Positions 6,634-16,441 of a stretch of DNA of 64,000 nt are shown piece after piece (positions within the stretch are counted from its first letter, which is position 1; every line of letters starts with the position of its first letter). Source of the stretch: Paraburkholderia megapolitana (GTDB lineage Bacteria > Pseudomonadota > Gammaproteobacteria > Burkholderiales > Burkholderiaceae); the NCBI RefSeq assembly GCF_007556815.1, contig NZ_CP041745.1:4019501-4083500 (forward strand). The letters run 5' to 3'. Made by a program: the position numbers and the translations under genes. The notes below the pieces were generated by a model that was not told where the DNA came from, did no database searches, and was given only the letters and a program-made list of their open reading frames with translations.

Positions 6634-9411
6634 CTAGACATTTTTCTTGACGAACTGCACGGCCAGCTTTTCAAACTGGTCGCTGTTCACGGGCGACAGT
6701 TTCCCTGCGCTATCTGTCTTTTGATTCAACAGGTCGCCTGATGCCTTTTTGACCTCGGCGTCAAAACCCGGTGCAGGTTGTCCGTCCGTCGCCCTCACCA
6801 GCTTCGGCACACGCCCAAGCGGCGCATGGTCGAACTTCGGCATGTCGGTGCTCATGCTGGCTGGTCCCGACCAGTTGTGGCTTGCCGACTTCACGATAAA
6901 GCTGCCCGGGCAACCCAGTTCGATATTGGCTCCCTGCAGCTTCAGGTAAGCGCCGCCCGATGTCACGAACACCACCTGGTCGCTCGCCATGCCGACGAGT
7001 TTGCCGCCGGCCGCCGTGAACTGGATGTTCTTCGCCGAATCGATCTGCGTGTCGTCAGCCTGGCTCTGCAGCTTCACCTTCCCCTGATTTGCGATCGCGG
7101 AGATGCCCTCACTCTGCGCAAACAGGTTCACGCTGTGCCCCGCCTGCATGTTGATGCGCTGGCCGCTGGTGTACTGAAGGTGATTCTGCGCAACCGTGTC
7201 GACGTTGCCGCCCGCATACGTTGCAACACTCTTCGGCGTTGCAACGCTGACGCCCGCGGGCGACGTGATGCCGATTGCAGCCTGCGATGCACCTGACGCG
7301 CCGCCTGACGCCGCACCGTTGGGCCAGCCCTTGACGGTCGAGACAAGATCCGTGTGCGGCTGCGTGTCCATCGCCACACCCTGATGCTGCCCGGCGTAGT
7401 CCCCTAGACTCTTGAACAGTTCGAGACAGTCCTGCATCAGTTGCAGGTACTCGTCGCGTGCGAGGTGCGCGTCGCCTGCCTTGACCTTTTCCCACGCGGA
7501 AATCAGCATGGCTTTACCGCTGCGGATCGCGACGCTCGCATCGCTGCGCAGCTCCGCGCCTTCGCCGCGTGCTTCACCGTTGCCGTTATCACGCGGTTGG
7601 GTCAGGTACCCGAGGTTCAACTGGCTGTAGCCGTGCTCACTGGCGAGCTGGCTGCTGATCTGTCCCGGCGTGTTATCGAAGCGAAGCTGGTTATATCGCT
7701 GCGCTTTCACTTCCTTGGTCTTCGTGCCCGACAGATAGCGATTGCCTGGCAGCGAGCCCGTATGGCTGAAGGTCGCAGGCATGTTCTTGCCGTTGGGCAA
7801 CACGCCGACGACGACCAGCCGGTCAGGGTCTCCGCCGATGTGATCGAGCAGGACCTCCATACCTATACGCGGCAGATCGTGATCGCCGAAGTTCGGTCCC
7901 GCCATTCCCCAGAGAACACGCACGGGCGCGCTGTCAGACGGATTACCGTTCGTACCCGCGCCCTGGGCGTGCGTGTGATCCGCTTCATCGAGCCCCTGCA
8001 TCTGCACGCGTATGCGTCCGAATTCGTCACAGAAGACTTCTTCGCCGTCTGGACCGACCACCAATGCTGTGAACGGATGCACGGGCGGCAGATCGATCTT
8101 CGGATCGTAGGCAGGCGTGAGTGGAACACCGCGCTGTACGCACGTGAAAGTATTTTCGTACCGCGTGTCGGGCTTGCTGGTCTGCTGCGTCGAAGTCGCT
8201 GGACTGGACGGTGCACCACCAGCGAAATTGCGGCTTGCCGCGAACAATGCCTGCGCCTGCTGGGTAACACCTTCGGGCAGGTTATTCGATACCTGGTGGT
8301 GCAGGGACGTCACCATGAACTGCCGGTGATCGGCGGACAGCGAATCAAGGTGCGGCTGCCCGGTCAGCGTGAACCAGAACCCGACGGCCAGATCTCGCAC
8401 GGCGCTCACGGCGTCAACACGTTGCGCGTGGAATTCATGTGCAAGCATGCGGTCACGCGTCATCCGGTCGTGGTCGTCCCACGAATCACCTGCGTGCGGA
8501 ATATCGATCGCTACATCCGCGAGCAGCCCTGCCAGATCATTGCCCGCATCGCCCTGGTCGACGGACGTGGTGAGTTCGGACTGGTGCATCGTCGCCGGCT
8601 TGTAGTCCCACGACGGGCGTGCAGTGCGGCCGGGAATCAGGCTCTGCTTCAACGCAAACAGCGTGATCGTGTCGCGTTCTTCGGTTCCGGCGTTGCGCTG
8701 GTGATAACGGATCGTCCCGGCGCTGCATTCCGACAGCTTCATCGGATCGTCGCAGAACACCAGCGTGTGCATGGGCGTGTCGCTGGCCTGTCCTCCGTTG
8801 TCCTTTGGCTGTCCGGCCTTCGCAAACACCGTCACGCCTTCGCGACGCAGCAGGCGGCGAATAAAGCGTGCATCAGATTCATTAACCTGCCGCGTGATCT
8901 CGCGAGCGGGATAGAGCTTCGTGTCCAGACCCGATACATCGAAGTCGAAGGCCCGCGCGAAGGCCGGGCTGCGCTGCTGCCATTCACGCTTGAAGGCCGT
9001 CAGTATGTCGACGAGGCTCTTCTGGCGGAACACGCGTGAATTGACCCGCTTGTCCATCAGCGACAGGGCGTCGGTTACCGTGAGCTGGTAACAGCAAAGG
9101 TCGCCGTCGCTTTGTCCGACCTGCACGTCGGTGACGATCGCGTTGATGGCGTGGAGTTGTTCCCGGTCCGTGGTGAGCCGCACTGAAACAGGCAGCCCCA
9201 TGAACATCTTCGGGGGGAGGTCATCGCGCGAGGATACGCAGGTGAGGTGCCCGTTGATGCCGGACATCAGCGCTTCATGAATATCGGCGTGCTGGAGGGC
9301 AATAACATTACCGAGCGCGCCCTGTGCTTTCCCCCAGTTCAGGGTAACGGGGCGCTGGTTCACATCAATTGCCCCGGATGCGAACGAACGCAGAGTATCG
9401 GCCAGATTCAC
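6634..9411 (-). CDS. vgrG: T6SS spike protein VgrG
   Basis: A 925-residue VgrG. The N-terminal gp27-like module spans about residues 1-380. It is followed by the gp5-like OB-fold (VVGPDGEEVFCDEFGRIRVQ near residue 460) and then a long repetitive beta-helix region and a C-terminal DUF2345-type extension with a tail of about 60 residues after the last helix turns. No enzymatic domain is recognised in the tail. The start is GTG at 9409-9411, preceded by GAGAGACC as ribosome binding site. It leads the minus-strand cassette whose cargo is a Tle3 lipase. No tss structural genes are in the window, so this is an orphan vgrG island served by a T6SS encoded elsewhere. Confidence 0.95.
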   Translation of the reverse strand: MNLADTLRSFASGAIDVNQRPVTLNWGKAQGALGNVIALQHADIHEALMSGINGHLTCVSSRDDLPPKMFMGLPVSVRLTTDREQLHAINAIVTDVQVGQSDGDLCCYQLTVTDALSLMDKRVNSRVFRQKSLVDILTAFKREWQQRSPAFARAFDFDVSGLDTKLYPAREITRQVNESDARFIRRLLRREGVTVFAKAGQPKDNGGQASDTPMHTLVFCDDPMKLSECSAGTIRYHQRNAGTEERDTITLFALKQSLIPGRTARPSWDYKPATMHQSELTTSVDQGDAGNDLAGLLADVAIDIPHAGDSWDDHDRMTRDRMLAHEFHAQRVDAVSAVRDLAVGFWFTLTGQPHLDSLSADHRQFMVTSLHHQVSNNLPEGVTQQAQALFAASRNFAGGAPSSPATSTQQTSKPDTRYENTFTCVQRGVPLTPAYDPKIDLPPVHPFTALVVGPDGEEVFCDEFGRIRVQMQGLDEADHTHAQGAGTNGNPSDSAPVRVLWGMAGPNFGDHDLPRIGMEVLLDHIGGDPDRLVVVGVLPNGKNMPATFSHTGSLPGNRYLSGTKTKEVKAQRYNQLRFDNTPGQISSQLASEHGYSQLNLGYLTQPRDNGNGEARGEGAELRSDASVAIRSGKAMLISAWEKVKAGDAHLARDEYLQLMQDCLELFKSLGDYAGQHQGVAMDTQPHTDLVSTVKGWPNGAASGGASGASQAAIGITSPAGVSVATPKSVATYAGGNVDTVAQNHLQYTSGQRINMQAGHSVNLFAQSEGISAIANQGKVKLQSQADDTQIDSAKNIQFTAAGGKLVGMASDQVVFVTSGGAYLKLQGANIELGCPGSFIVKSASHNWSGPASMSTDMPKFDHAPLGRVPKLVRATDGQPAPGFDAEVKKASGDLLNQKTDSAGKLSPVNSDQFEKLAVQFVKKNV

Positions 9412-9955
9412 GGCAGGTCTCTCTCAGGTTTTTTGAATAACGTTGAATTCCGGCGAGCGGCCCGTTAATCGACTGACAGGGCTGTCTGCTTTCATTTGTA
9501 AGAGAGTATCAAACTGCTCCCCAATCGTGAACGTTTTGTTACGCTAATTTGCGTGATTTGACAATTTGCGTGCAATTGACGCCGCATCTGTGGATGCGGG
9601 GAGGCGAGCAAGGAGGAAGTAGCGCGGTATATACACTGCGCGTGACTCTCGGGGGACGCCCGAAAGAGATAACCTGTCACGCGTCAGTTACCCTCGGGTT
9701 ATTTTTTTGAATCGCTGCGAGCTCTTTTGGGCAAGGTATTGCCAGCCGATTGCGATTGCCCGGTTATTTCAACCGCCTTTTTCCGAGGGCAAGATATTTT
9801 TTGGCAAGCGTGCCAAACCGATGACCAGCGTTATTGTTTTCAGGAGACTGAACTCGCCCTGCGTGCTCATTGGAGCGACTCGCAAACCCGTTGCACCGGA
9901 TTTACGCCAATGGCACGACCAAGTCGAATTAGATAAAGAACCTACGGAGGAAATT
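9412..9955. promoter_or_regulatory. AT-rich gene-free region upstream of vgrG
   Basis: No credible gene lies in these 544 bp; short frames here have no coding character and one runs through the tRNA. It is visibly richer in A and T than the flanking genes. It holds a 10-bp direct repeat (AATTTGCGTG at 9546-9555 and 9563-9572, period 17), a 7-bp stem with a 4-base loop (9582-9599) and a T7 run near 9702-9708. It probably contains the vgrG promoter and may mark the edge of an inserted island next to tRNA-Thr. Confidence 0.55.
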
Positions 9956-10031
9956 TGGTGCCGGCTGCAGGACTCGAACCCGCCACCTCATGATTACAAG
10001 TCAAGCGCTCTACCTGATGAGCTAAGCCGGC
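9956..10031 (-). tRNA. tRNA-Thr (anticodon UGU)
   Basis: A 76-nt cloverleaf with encoded CCA. The 7-bp acceptor is GCCGGCT/AGCCGGC, the D-arm is GCTC/GAGC, the anticodon loop is CTTGTAA with TGT at positions 34-36, and the T-arm is GCGGG-TTCGAGT-CCTGC with the standard TTCGA. One pair of the anticodon stem (28-42) is T-T. It is transcribed in the same direction as sspB, 19 bp after its stop. Its 3' end faces the T6SS cassette, the usual side for tRNA-directed integration. Confidence 0.96.
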
Positions 10032-10050
10032 ATGAGGCCGTGATTTTACT

Positions 10051-10566
10051 TCATTTCACGACCTTGAGGTGACCTCTTCCACCACCCTTCGATCCATCGT
10101 CGTCGGGACGATGCGTATCGTCGTCACCGTCGGCAGCGGCAGGTGCTGGCGACGGCGCATCCGCCACCTTCAGCCCACCACCTTCGCCGGTCGTTGCGGC
10201 ATCGTCTGCGGGCAACGCTTCGTCAGCACCCGAATCCGTCGCCTCGCCACCCGCCGAATCGACAGGGAACGCCATGCCTTGCCCATTTTCCCGCGCGTAG
10301 ATCGCCAGCACGTTAGCGACCGGTACTTCGATCTTGTGCGACTTGCCGGAAAAGCGTGCGCTGAACTCGATCCATTCGTTGCCCATCTGCAGCTGGCTCG
10401 TCGCCTCGAAGCTGATGTTCAGTACGATCTCGTTGTCGCGCACGAATTGCCGCGGCACGCGCGTCTGGTTATCGACGCGCACCGCGATGTGCGGTGTGTA
10501 GCCGTTATCCGTGCACCACTCGTACAGCGCGCGAAGCAGATAAGGCTTGGTGGAAATCTCTTGCAT
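10051..10566 (-). CDS. sspB: ClpXP protease specificity-enhancing factor SspB
   Basis: A 171-residue SspB, the adaptor that delivers ssrA-tagged proteins to ClpXP. The folded substrate-binding domain covers about residues 1-110 (TKPYLLRALYEWCTDNGYTPH, VRDNEIVLNIS, VNVLAIYARENG-like segments). A low-complexity acidic/Ala linker follows, and the protein ends in a short basic, Gly-rich XB-type tail (GGGRGHLKVVK), the segment that docks on ClpX. The ATG at 10564-10566 is preferred to a TTG one codon earlier. It follows sspA by 85 bp in the usual sspA-sspB order. Confidence 0.95.
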   Translation of the reverse strand: MQEISTKPYLLRALYEWCTDNGYTPHIAVRVDNQTRVPRQFVRDNEIVLNISFEATSQLQMGNEWIEFSARFSGKSHKIEVPVANVLAIYARENGQGMAFPVDSAGGEATDSGADEALPADDAATTGEGGGLKVADAPSPAPAAADGDDDTHRPDDDGSKGGGRGHLKVVK

Positions 10567-10651
10567 CAACGGTCCTCTTCCTTGCCCCAGGCTTGCCGGC
10601 CCGCGGCATGACGCTCATTCGCGCCATACCGGCGGTCCGTCAGGCCGGCTC

Positions 10652-11263
10652 TCAGCGGCGCATCACCTTTTCCGAAGGCGTCAGCGCTTCGATATACGCC
10701 GGACGGCTGAAAATACGCTCGGCGTACTTCATCAGCGGCGCTGCGTTCTTCGACAGCTCGATACCGTAGTGATCGAGACGCCACAGCAGCGGTGCGATCG
10801 CAACGTCGAGCATCGAGAACTCTTCGCCGAGCATGTACTTGTTCTTCAGGAAGATCGGTGCGAGCTGCGTCAGACGATCGCGAATGGCAATGCGTGCCTT
10901 CTCGTGATTCTTCTCGGCCGCCTTGCCCTTTTCGTTTTCGAGCGTGCCGACGTGCACGAACAGTTCCTTTTCGAAGTTCAGCAGGAACAGGCGGGCGCGG
11001 GCGCGCTGCACCGGGTCGGCGGGCATCAGCTGCGGATGCGGGAAGCGTTCGTCGATGTATTCGTTGATGATGTTCGATTCGTACAGAATCAGATCCCGTT
11101 CAACGAGAATCGGCACCTGACCATACGGATTCATCACCGCGATGTCTTCCGGTTTATTGAACAGGTCGACGTCGCGAATCTCGAAGTCCATGCCCTTTTC
11201 GAACAACACCAGCCGGCAACGCTGGGAGAACGGGCAAGTTGTGCCGGAATACAGAACCATCAT
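10652..11263 (-). CDS. sspA: stringent starvation protein A
   Basis: A 203-residue protein with a glutathione-S-transferase fold: a thioredoxin-like N-terminal half starting VLYSGTTCPFSQRCR and the helical GST C-terminal half. SspA binds RNA polymerase and alters promoter choice in stationary phase or acid stress; it has no GST activity in studied cases. Two adjacent ATG codons (11258-11263) could serve as start. It lies between petC and sspB, the order commonly seen in Burkholderiales. Confidence 0.95.
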   Translation of the reverse strand: MMVLYSGTTCPFSQRCRLVLFEKGMDFEIRDVDLFNKPEDIAVMNPYGQVPILVERDLILYESNIINEYIDERFPHPQLMPADPVQRARARLFLLNFEKELFVHVGTLENEKGKAAEKNHEKARIAIRDRLTQLAPIFLKNKYMLGEEFSMLDVAIAPLLWRLDHYGIELSKNAAPLMKYAERIFSRPAYIEALTPSEKVMRR

Positions 11264-11300
11264 ATTTACATTTCCTCAAAAAACTGAAGGGCCAGCGCGC

Positions 11301-11326
11301 GGAAAAACCGTCCTGCAGGTTTTTCC
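11301..11326. repeat. inverted repeat between petC and sspA
   Basis: A perfect 9-bp inverted repeat, GGAAAAACC and GGTTTTTCC, with an 8-base loop. It lies in the 94-bp gap between the petC stop (11358) and the sspA start (11263). Because the A and T tracts are inside the stem rather than after it, it is not a textbook terminator. It may stabilise the petC mRNA end or attenuate read-through into sspAB. Confidence 0.45.
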
Positions 11327-11357
11327 TGGCACCGGCCCCACGCCTGTCAGGGCGTGA

Positions 11358-12125
11358 CTATTTGATATCTTTCCAGTACGCGGCGTTCAATCGCCACGCC
11401 AAAAAGCTCAGGACGCCGAGGAACAGGAGCACCCAGACGCCAAGCTGCTTGCGGGTTTTCTGCGTGGGTTCGGACATCCACGACATATAAGCCACGAGGT
11501 CGGCCACAGACGCATCATAATCTACCGCCGATAACGTCCCCGGCGTGACCTGTTTGAAGCCCGTGAACTTGTGGATCTTCTCGCCATTCTCCGAGTCGAC
11601 CACATCCTCGAACATCGCGGTGCGCTGCCCCTGCAGCTGCCACAACACGTGAGGCATGCTCACGTTGGCGTACACCATATTGTTCCAGCCGGTCGGCCGC
11701 GTGTCGTCGCGATAGAAACTGCGCAGATACGTGTACAGCCAGTCGCGATTGCGGGCCCGCGCTTCCACCGATAAATCCGGCGGCGCGGTACCGAACCACT
11801 CCTTCGCGTCGTCGGGCCGCATGGCCACGGTCATCGTGTTGCCGACCTTATCGGTCGTGAACAACAGGTTGGCCTCGATTTCCTTCTGCGAAATGCCGAG
11901 ATCCGTCAACCGGCTGTAGCGCATCAGGCTCGCACTATGACAACTCAGGCAGTAATTTACAAATATTTGCGAGCCATGCTGCAAAGAGACGAGATTTTCG
12001 GTGTTATCGGGCGCGCGGTCGAGCGGAAAATTTTCGTCCGCGTGGGCCGGCGCGCCCAGCATCGCCAGCGCGACGGTCAGCGTTGCCACGCCGGTCCGCG
12101 CGAGCGTCGAAAGTACTTTTTTCAT
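11358..12125 (-). CDS. petC: cytochrome c1 of the bc1 complex
   Basis: A 255-residue cytochrome c1. A cleavable signal peptide (about residues 1-29, ending AHA) is followed by one haem-attachment site, CLSCH at residues 59-63, and by a C-terminal membrane anchor (LGVWVLLFLGVLSFLAW). It carries electrons from the Rieske protein to cytochrome c on the periplasmic side. The ATG at 12123-12125 has GAGGAG just upstream and gives a proper signal peptide; longer starts would add a Ser/Arg-rich stretch. It is third in petABC, 22 bp after petB. Confidence 0.97.
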   Translation of the reverse strand: MKKVLSTLARTGVATLTVALAMLGAPAHADENFPLDRAPDNTENLVSLQHGSQIFVNYCLSCHSASLMRYSRLTDLGISQKEIEANLLFTTDKVGNTMTVAMRPDDAKEWFGTAPPDLSVEARARNRDWLYTYLRSFYRDDTRPTGWNNMVYANVSMPHVLWQLQGQRTAMFEDVVDSENGEKIHKFTGFKQVTPGTLSAVDYDASVADLVAYMSWMSEPTQKTRKQLGVWVLLFLGVLSFLAWRLNAAYWKDIK

Positions 12126-12147
12126 CTTCGTGTTCTCCTCGCTCGCA

Positions 12148-13527
12148 TTAATGGGGCTTGAACTGCACGCGCTCAGGTGGCTGCTTGAACTTGCCAAGCC
12201 GCGTCCAGAAAGGCATGCCGAGGAAAAACGCGAAGTAGATGATGGCGCAGATCTGCGCAATCAACGTCGCGGCGGGCGATACAGGGCGCGTTCCGAGAAA
12301 TCCCAGCGTCAGGAAAATCAGCACGAAGATGCCGTAGAACACCTTGTGGAACAGCGGCCGGTAACGGATCGACTTCACCGGCGAGCGGTCCAGCCACGGC
12401 AGGAAGAACAGCGATACCACCGCGCCGCCCATCACCACCACGCCCCAGAACTTCGACTGCGTGAAGTACATGGCCAGGATGACCAGCACGGCCAGCACCG
12501 GCAGACCGAGGCGCCACTTGCCGCGCCCCCGCACCAGCGCAAGCACGCCGAGCAACGCGATCACGATCATCAGCACGATCTTGAATGGATCGGTGGTGGC
12601 GCGCAGCATCGCGTAGAACGCCGTGAAGTACCAGACCGGGGCGATTTCCGGCGGCGTCTGCAGCGGGTTGGCCGGGATGAAGTTGTTGGCTTCGAGGAAG
12701 TACCCGCCCATTTCCGGTGCAAGGAAAATGATCGCCGCGAAGATCATCAGGAATACGCAGACCCCGAGGAAATCGTGCACCGAGTAGTACGGGTGGAACG
12801 GGATGCCGTCGAGCGGAATGCCCTTCGCGTCTTTCTTCGCCTTGATCTCGATGCCGTCCGGGTTGTTCGAGCCGACTTCGTGCAGCGCCACCAGGTGCGC
12901 CACCACAAGCCCGATCAGCACCAGTGGGATCGCGATCACGTGGAACGCGAAAAAGCGGTTCAGCGTGACGTCGGACACGACGTAGTCGCCGCGAATCCAC
13001 AGCGACAGGTCCGGACCGATGAACGGAATCGCCGAGAACAGGTTCACGATCACCTGCGCGCCCCAGAACGACATCTGTCCCCAGGGCAGCAGGTAGCCGA
13101 AGAACGCCTCGGCCATCAGGCACAGGAAGATCGCGCAGCCGAAGACCCACACCAGTTCACGCGGTTTGCGGTACGAGCCGTACAGCAGGCCGCGGAACAT
13201 ATGCAGATACACGACGACGAAGAACATCGATGCGCCGGTGGAGTGCATATAGCGGATCAACCAGCCCCACGGCACGTCCCGCATGATGTACTCGACCGAA
13301 GCGAACGCGAGCGTCGCATCGGGCTTGTAGTTCATCGTGAGAAAGATGCCGGTGACGATCTGGTTGACCAGCACCAGCAGCGCCAGCGAGCCGAAGAAGT
13401 ACCAGAAATTGAAGTTCTTCGGCGCGTAGTACTCGGAAACGTGCTTCTTCCAGGTCGACGTCAGCGGAAACCGGCGATCGATCCATCCAAGCAGCCCGGT
13501 CGTCTCTACCTCGTGTTCGGTCGCCAT
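12148..13527 (-). CDS. petB: cytochrome b of the bc1 complex
   Basis: A 459-residue, full-length cytochrome b with eight or more membrane helices. It has haem ligand pairs His95/His109 and His196/His211 in helices II and IV, and the Qo-site loop reads PVWY in place of the usual PEWY. The second His pair is 15 residues apart, one more than the 14 usual in mitochondrial-type cytochrome b. The ATG overlaps the petA stop by one base (TAATG), indicating coupled translation of the Rieske protein and cytochrome b. Confidence 0.97.
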   Translation of the reverse strand: MATEHEVETTGLLGWIDRRFPLTSTWKKHVSEYYAPKNFNFWYFFGSLALLVLVNQIVTGIFLTMNYKPDATLAFASVEYIMRDVPWGWLIRYMHSTGASMFFVVVYLHMFRGLLYGSYRKPRELVWVFGCAIFLCLMAEAFFGYLLPWGQMSFWGAQVIVNLFSAIPFIGPDLSLWIRGDYVVSDVTLNRFFAFHVIAIPLVLIGLVVAHLVALHEVGSNNPDGIEIKAKKDAKGIPLDGIPFHPYYSVHDFLGVCVFLMIFAAIIFLAPEMGGYFLEANNFIPANPLQTPPEIAPVWYFTAFYAMLRATTDPFKIVLMIVIALLGVLALVRGRGKWRLGLPVLAVLVILAMYFTQSKFWGVVVMGGAVVSLFFLPWLDRSPVKSIRYRPLFHKVFYGIFVLIFLTLGFLGTRPVSPAATLIAQICAIIYFAFFLGMPFWTRLGKFKQPPERVQFKPH

Positions 13528-14147
13528 TACGCTTCTCCTTTCTCGTCCCTGCCGATCACAACCGAATGCTCGGACGTGAACATATAGGGCGGGATATCGA
13601 GGTTCTGCGGCGCAGGTTTGTTCTTGAAGACGCGACCGTCGAGATCATAGGTCGAGCCGTGACACGGGCACAGGAAGCCACCTGGCCAGTCGTCGGGAAG
13701 ATTGGCCTGCGGGCCCTCCTGGAAGCGCTGCGTCGGCGTGCAGCCCAGATGCGTGCACACCGCGACGACGACAAGAATGTTCTTGTGTTCGGCCCGTGAG
13801 CGGAATTCGTTGTTGCAGTACTCCGGCAGGGGCATCGAAAACGGATGATCTGTATGGGGATCGGCTAGTTCTTTATCGGCTTTCTGGACGTCGGCGAGCA
13901 TTTCGTCGGTGCGATTCAGGATCCAGACGGGCTTGCCGCGCCACGCGACGGTGAGCATGTCGCCAGGCTTCAGGTTGCTGATATCGACTTCGACCGGTGC
14001 TCCGGCTGCTTTTGCTTTTTCAGATGGTGCAAACGAACTAACAAAGGGTACGACAGTGGCAACGCCTCCAATACCACCTGCTACGGTCGTCGCAATCAGC
14101 CAGGTACGACGGCTGTTGTCGACGCGCTCATCTTCCTTGTCTCGCAT
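13527..14147 (-). CDS. petA: Rieske iron-sulfur subunit of the bc1 complex
   Basis: A 206-residue Rieske protein. An N-terminal Tat-type anchor (SRRTW at residues 12-16, then a hydrophobic helix to about residue 40) precedes the cluster-binding boxes CTHLGC (residues 131-136) and CPCHGS (residues 160-165). The uncleaved Tat anchor fits the tatABC genes found later in the window. The chosen ATG (14145-14147) gives the usual Burkholderiales N-terminus; the longer frame to 14225 adds non-conserved residues. It is the first gene of petABC and lies about 200 bp after the NIF3 gene. Confidence 0.96.
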   Translation of the reverse strand: MRDKEDERVDNSRRTWLIATTVAGGIGGVATVVPFVSSFAPSEKAKAAGAPVEVDISNLKPGDMLTVAWRGKPVWILNRTDEMLADVQKADKELADPHTDHPFSMPLPEYCNNEFRSRAEHKNILVVVAVCTHLGCTPTQRFQEGPQANLPDDWPGGFLCPCHGSTYDLDGRVFKNKPAPQNLDIPPYMFTSEHSVVIGRDEKGEA

Positions 14148-14353
14148 CACAAGCCCCACTTCTGAGTTGGATTTTTCCTTCACGTCTCTTCTACCGCCGC
14201 TAGTTTGCTCGAATGGAGTCAGCATTTACAAGGGCCGATTGCCAAAAACCGTGCGAAGTCGTTGATGCGTCAGGGTTTCCACCGACACATAACAAACTTT
14301 TTGTCGGCTCCTTTTAAGCGTTCCCTCCGTTTTCGAACCTTTTCGATCGGTAA

Positions 14354-15103
14354 TCAAACCGGATTATCGATATCGATAAATAGATGCTCGACATCGAAAG
14401 TCTCGGAAATATGCGTACCGAGTGATTGAACACCGTAACGCTCGGTGGCGTGATGGCCGGCCGCGATAAACGCGACGCCGCTTTCCGCCGCCGTGTGCGC
14501 GACCGGTTCGGACACTTCGCCGGTCAGGTAGACGTCGGCGCCGGCGTCGATCGCCGCGTCGAAGTAACCCTGTGCGGCCCCGGTGCACCAACCGATGCGC
14601 CTTAGTTCGCGGTCGGGGTCGCCGAATACGAGCGGTGTGCGGCCGAGCGTCTGCTCGACCTCCGCGGTGAAGTGGGCAAGCGAGAGCGGCATCGGCAGCG
14701 TGCTCAACCAGCCGAGCTGGTTGTCGCCGAAGCGGATGTCGTCGGCAATCAGGCCGAGCCGGGCGCCCAGCTGCGCGTTGTTGCCGTACTCGCGGTGGTC
14801 GTCGAGCGGCAGGTGGTATGCGAACAGATTGAGGTCGTTGGCGAGCAGCAGCTTGAGCCGCCGGTACTTGCGTCCGGTGATCGGTGCCGCCTCGTTGCGC
14901 CAGAAATAGCCGTGATGGACCAGCACGGCGTCCGCGCCCCATTCGAGCGCCGCTTCGAGAAACGCCAGCGAAGCCGTGACGCCCGTTGCGAGCTTCTTGA
15001 CCCGCCGGCGCCCTTCCACCTGTAGCCCATTGGGGCAATAGTCCTTGAACCGTGCCGTTTCCAGAACGTTGTTCAAGTACAATTCGAGTTCGATCCGATC
15101 CAT
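14354..15103 (-). CDS. NIF3/YbgI-family metal-binding protein
   Basis: A 249-residue NIF3-like protein. The dinuclear metal residues are visible: HHGYFW (near residue 65), the LPLDDH segment (near residue 100) and a C-terminal GHHATER (near residue 218). YbgI is a toroidal hexamer often annotated as a GTP cyclohydrolase I type 2 homologue, though the true substrate is unsettled. The ATG at 15101-15103 starts [11 protein letters not shown], as in homologues. It is divergent from the HtrA-like gene, with only 18 bp between the two start codons, so each gene's promoter must lie within or overlap the other's coding sequence. Confidence 0.93.
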   Translation of the reverse strand: MDRIELELYLNNVLETARFKDYCPNGLQVEGRRRVKKLATGVTASLAFLEAALEWGADAVLVHHGYFWRNEAAPITGRKYRRLKLLLANDLNLFAYHLPLDDHREYGNNAQLGARLGLIADDIRFGDNQLGWLSTLPMPLSLAHFTAEVEQTLGRTPLVFGDPDRELRRIGWCTGAAQGYFDAAIDAGADVYLTGEVSEPVAHTAAESGVAFIAAGHHATERYGVQSLGTHISETFDVEHLFIDIDNPV

Positions 15104-15121
15104 ATAAACCTCTAATTTCAG

Positions 15122-16342
<1,221 letters not shown>

Positions 16343-16395
16343 GCGGCAGCGCCGTGCGCAATGCATGCGGTGCGTATGATCCGCGCACCAAACAA

Positions 16396-16422
16396 AAAGG
16401 GCAGCTCACATAGCTGCCCTTT
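16396..16422. terminator. bidirectional terminator between htrA-like gene and tatC
   Basis: An 11-bp perfect inverted repeat (AAAGGGCAGCT and AGCTGCCCTTT) with a 5-base loop, lying between two converging genes. The A and T tails on both sides let it work in both directions. Confidence 0.88.
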
Positions 16423-16441
16423 CTCGTTCAGTGGATACCGT

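Noticed and set aside
7441..9039. Plus-strand frame of 532 codons
   Set aside because: Antisense shadow of vgrG with no recognisable domain or ribosome binding site.
9492..9680. Minus-strand 62-codon frame upstream of vgrG
   Set aside because: No coding pattern; it covers the repeat and hairpin likely to be regulatory.
9707..10072. Plus-strand frame of 121 codons
   Set aside because: It runs through tRNA-Thr in antisense and into the end of sspB; no coding character.
12001..13587. Plus-strand frame of 528 codons
   Set aside because: Antisense shadow of petB and petC; Arg/His/Gln-rich translation typical of the reverse of high-GC genes.
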